DNA of 62,313 nucleotides, from assembly GCA_937930235.1 (NCBI GenBank), contig CALGLJ010000084.1, forward strand, positions 1 to 62,313, read 5' to 3'. Source of the stretch: an uncultured Verrucomicrobiales bacterium (GTDB lineage: Bacteria; Verrucomicrobiota; Verrucomicrobiia; Verrucomicrobiales; Akkermansiaceae). Position 1 is the first letter of the stretch. Each line of letters opens with the position of its first letter. A program made the translations under genes and the position numbers. This document shows positions 61,005 to 62,313 of the stretch, one piece after another. The notes under the pieces were generated by a model. It saw only the letters and a program-made list of their open reading frames with translations. It did not search any database and had not been told where the DNA came from.

Positions 61005-62129
61005 TCACTCCCGCATCACAAACACTCGGCTCCTTCCACTCAGCAACTTCTTCCCGGGCTTCACTCGCATCCGTCCCATCTCCTCGCAGTAACGCTCGGA
61101 CACCTCTCGTACAAATCCTTCGCTCCCTAACACCACCCCTCGGCTCATCGCCCGAATCCGATTCTCCTTCAAATTGAGACCCTCTTTCAACTTCACCTTT
61201 GTCATCTCCTCAACGCTCACTCCTTTCTTCTTCGACTTTCGGTTCCCTCCCGTTTTCGGATCCTTTTCTCCTACTGAAACTCCCTCTTCATAGAGCCAAC
61301 AACGATAAATCGAACTTGCTTTCGTCTCCCACGCATCCTGCGGAGCTTCCACGACCTTACACAACCCTCGCCGGGCGCGCCGACTCCCACTCATCGCCTC
61401 CCCATACCCCGTCCACCGAGACTTCGCCGGATCATCCACTAAACCCGCTCGCACCGGATTGAGATCAATGTATGCCGCCATCATCCGCAACGCGTCTCCA
61501 TTTTCCACCAAGACCGAGTGAAATCGATCCATCCACAAGGTCCCCCGCCGTCCATGCAGCTTATTATACCACCGAGAAAACCGCTCCTTCAGCTCCTTAA
61601 CGAAGAGACTAACATCACAAAAGCGCCGTTTAAAACGATCTAAAAGCACCTCAATCTCCTTCTCCCGCCCCTGATCCCGCAATTTTTCCAACTCTCCTTC
61701 TAACTGCTTCAAAAAAGCCTTCGAATAGACCTTCCCGAGATGTGCAAGCAAGCGGCTTTCTCCCTCCTCTCCTTCAAATCGTCGCAGCCATCGCTCCCGG
61801 TCTGGAACCCTCACTAACAAATGAAAATGGTTATCCATCAGCGCATAAGTGAGGAGTTCCACCCCTGCAAATTCCGCCATCCGCCACATCATACGTCGAA
61901 AAGCCTCCTTTTCCAGATCACCCAAGAGAAACTCACCCCCGACAATGCGAGACATGACATGATAGTATCCCCTCCCACCCTCAAACTTAATCCTCCGCCG
62001 CGAAGAAAACCCCGGAGCCTGATGAATCGGCCCTAACCTGCGCCCCGTTTTCATCTCCGCCAGCTCCAACGGAGCCCACTCCCGCTTCGCGCCCGAATCA
62101 TGATCAGCTAAAGGTTTTTCGTTCATCAC
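61005..62129 (-). mobile_element. REP-associated tyrosine transposase (RAYT, IS200-like)
   Basis: This 374-residue protein is a Y1-type transposase of the RAYT family. The key parts are HVMSRIVGGEFLLGDLEKEAFRRMM, the HUH-like ALMDNHFHLLVRVP and the YIDLNPVRAGLVDDP block near residue 245. RAYTs are usually single-copy, host-borne genes linked to short palindromic REP sequences. Short repeats with inverted symmetry lie just upstream (62168-62202). The N-terminal start is uncertain (62129 or 62126). A cut-off DNA methyltransferase gene lies beyond the repeats. Confidence 0.85.
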
Positions 62130-62167
62130 CCCATCATTCTACGATGATCAAAAACCCCCGGTCAATT

Positions 62168-62202
62168 ATTTTATGCCTGGCATAAAATTTGTGGCATAAA
62201 AT
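62168..62202. repeat. Palindromic ATTTTATGCC/GGCATAAAAT repeat cluster
   Basis: ATTTTATGCC (62168-62177) and GGCATAAAAT (62179-62188) form a perfect 10-bp inverted repeat around one base, and a third copy GGCATAAAAT sits at 62193-62202. This could be a REP-type target of the neighbouring RAYT or an operator. Confidence 0.75.
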
Positions 62203-62311
62203 TTGGAGGGACCCCGTAGTGAGCGGCGAGAAGGATCTTGGCACTGGTGCGGTATCCCCTTTCGTGCATTTGGCTAATGATGGTGTCGAAGAGTTTGCCT
62301 CCCTCGAGAGA
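62171..62311 (-). pseudogene. Truncated C5 DNA cytosine methyltransferase fragment (extends beyond the window)
   Basis: Read from 62311 on the minus strand the frame gives SLEGGKLFDTIISQMHERGYRTS then AKILLAAHYGVP, the pattern of C5 DNA methyltransferases before their GVPQxRxR block. After HYGVP the match stops: the frame runs PNFMPQILCQA through the ATTTTATGCC repeats and ends at TAA (62171-62173). The domain is therefore cut in its conserved core. The N-terminal part lies outside the window. Confidence 0.65.
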
Positions 62312-62313
62312 GA

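Noticed and set aside
1-62313. CRISPR array, prophage or integrative element
   Set aside because: No regularly spaced repeats, phage structural genes, integrase or tRNA-linked attachment site was found.

Overview
The window reads as a chromosomal stretch of a Gram-negative bacterium that is most likely a member of the Verrucomicrobiota. This is inferred from gene style: large secreted SdrD_B/GEVED-type proteins, a PEP-CTERM protein, recurrent DxDGDxxxNxxEF tails ending in FFRL-type sequences, a phosphate porin that implies an outer membrane, and a REP-associated (Y1) transposase. No rRNA, tRNA or CRISPR array was seen. Genes use the standard bacterial code with ordinary TGA stops, and Shine-Dalgarno sequences are sparse.

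Layout. 1-11.4 kb (minus strand): smpB and rpoZ, then secreted proteins, including a PEP-CTERM protein and an 8.5-kb giant with eight SdrD_B-like repeats. 11.4-12.25 kb: a gene-free region with a possible structured RNA. 12.25-17.9 kb: a three-gene minus-strand operon (methyltransferase, six-helix hybrid kinase, response regulator) that resembles the Ralstonia phcBSRQ quorum-sensing locus with PhcS and PhcR fused, beside a small AraC-type regulator. 18-20.2 kb: DUF3592, GatB/YqeY, ispD and a membrane protein. 20.4-23.6 kb: a GEVED-repeat secreted protein. 23.7-27.3 kb: a phosphonate/selenate-type ABC transporter with an attenuator-like leader. 27.3-36.2 kb: a complete phosphate regulon (phoBR, pstSCAB, phoU, porin) with four matching Pho boxes. 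36.4-37.6 kb: panD and rnc. 37.7-40.6 kb: an operon of a thioredoxin-like protein, a small secreted protein and a PA-domain metallopeptidase. 40.7-51.5 kb: housekeeping and metabolic genes (pyk, pheT, M29-like peptidase, bifunctional-nuclease family, gamma-carbonic anhydrase, YhaM-like RNase, DASS transporter, aspartoacylase family). 51.5-54.1 kb: pterin/folate genes (a pterin-aldehyde-reductase-like SDR, a divergent DHPS, folD). 54-61 kb: an acyltransferase, two poorly characterised proteins, a class A PBP with a degenerate transpeptidase, and a MidA-like methyltransferase. 61-62.3 kb: a RAYT transposase next to short repeats and a cut-off DNA cytosine methyltransferase.

The most interesting object is the thioredoxin-like gene at 39911-40558. 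Its frame is open except for one in-frame TGA, which falls exactly at the first cysteine of the CxxC motif (UPGC). The TGA is followed after 11 nt by a hairpin and sits in the base of a larger perfect stem, the geometry expected of a bacterial SECIS element. With a selenate-type ABC transporter in the same window, a selenocysteine redoxin is the best explanation. Second is the Phc-like signalling operon, unusual outside Proteobacteria and fused in a new way. Other leads are the Pho-box set, the transporter leader, the transpeptidase-dead PBP and the divergent DHPS beside a pterin reductase.
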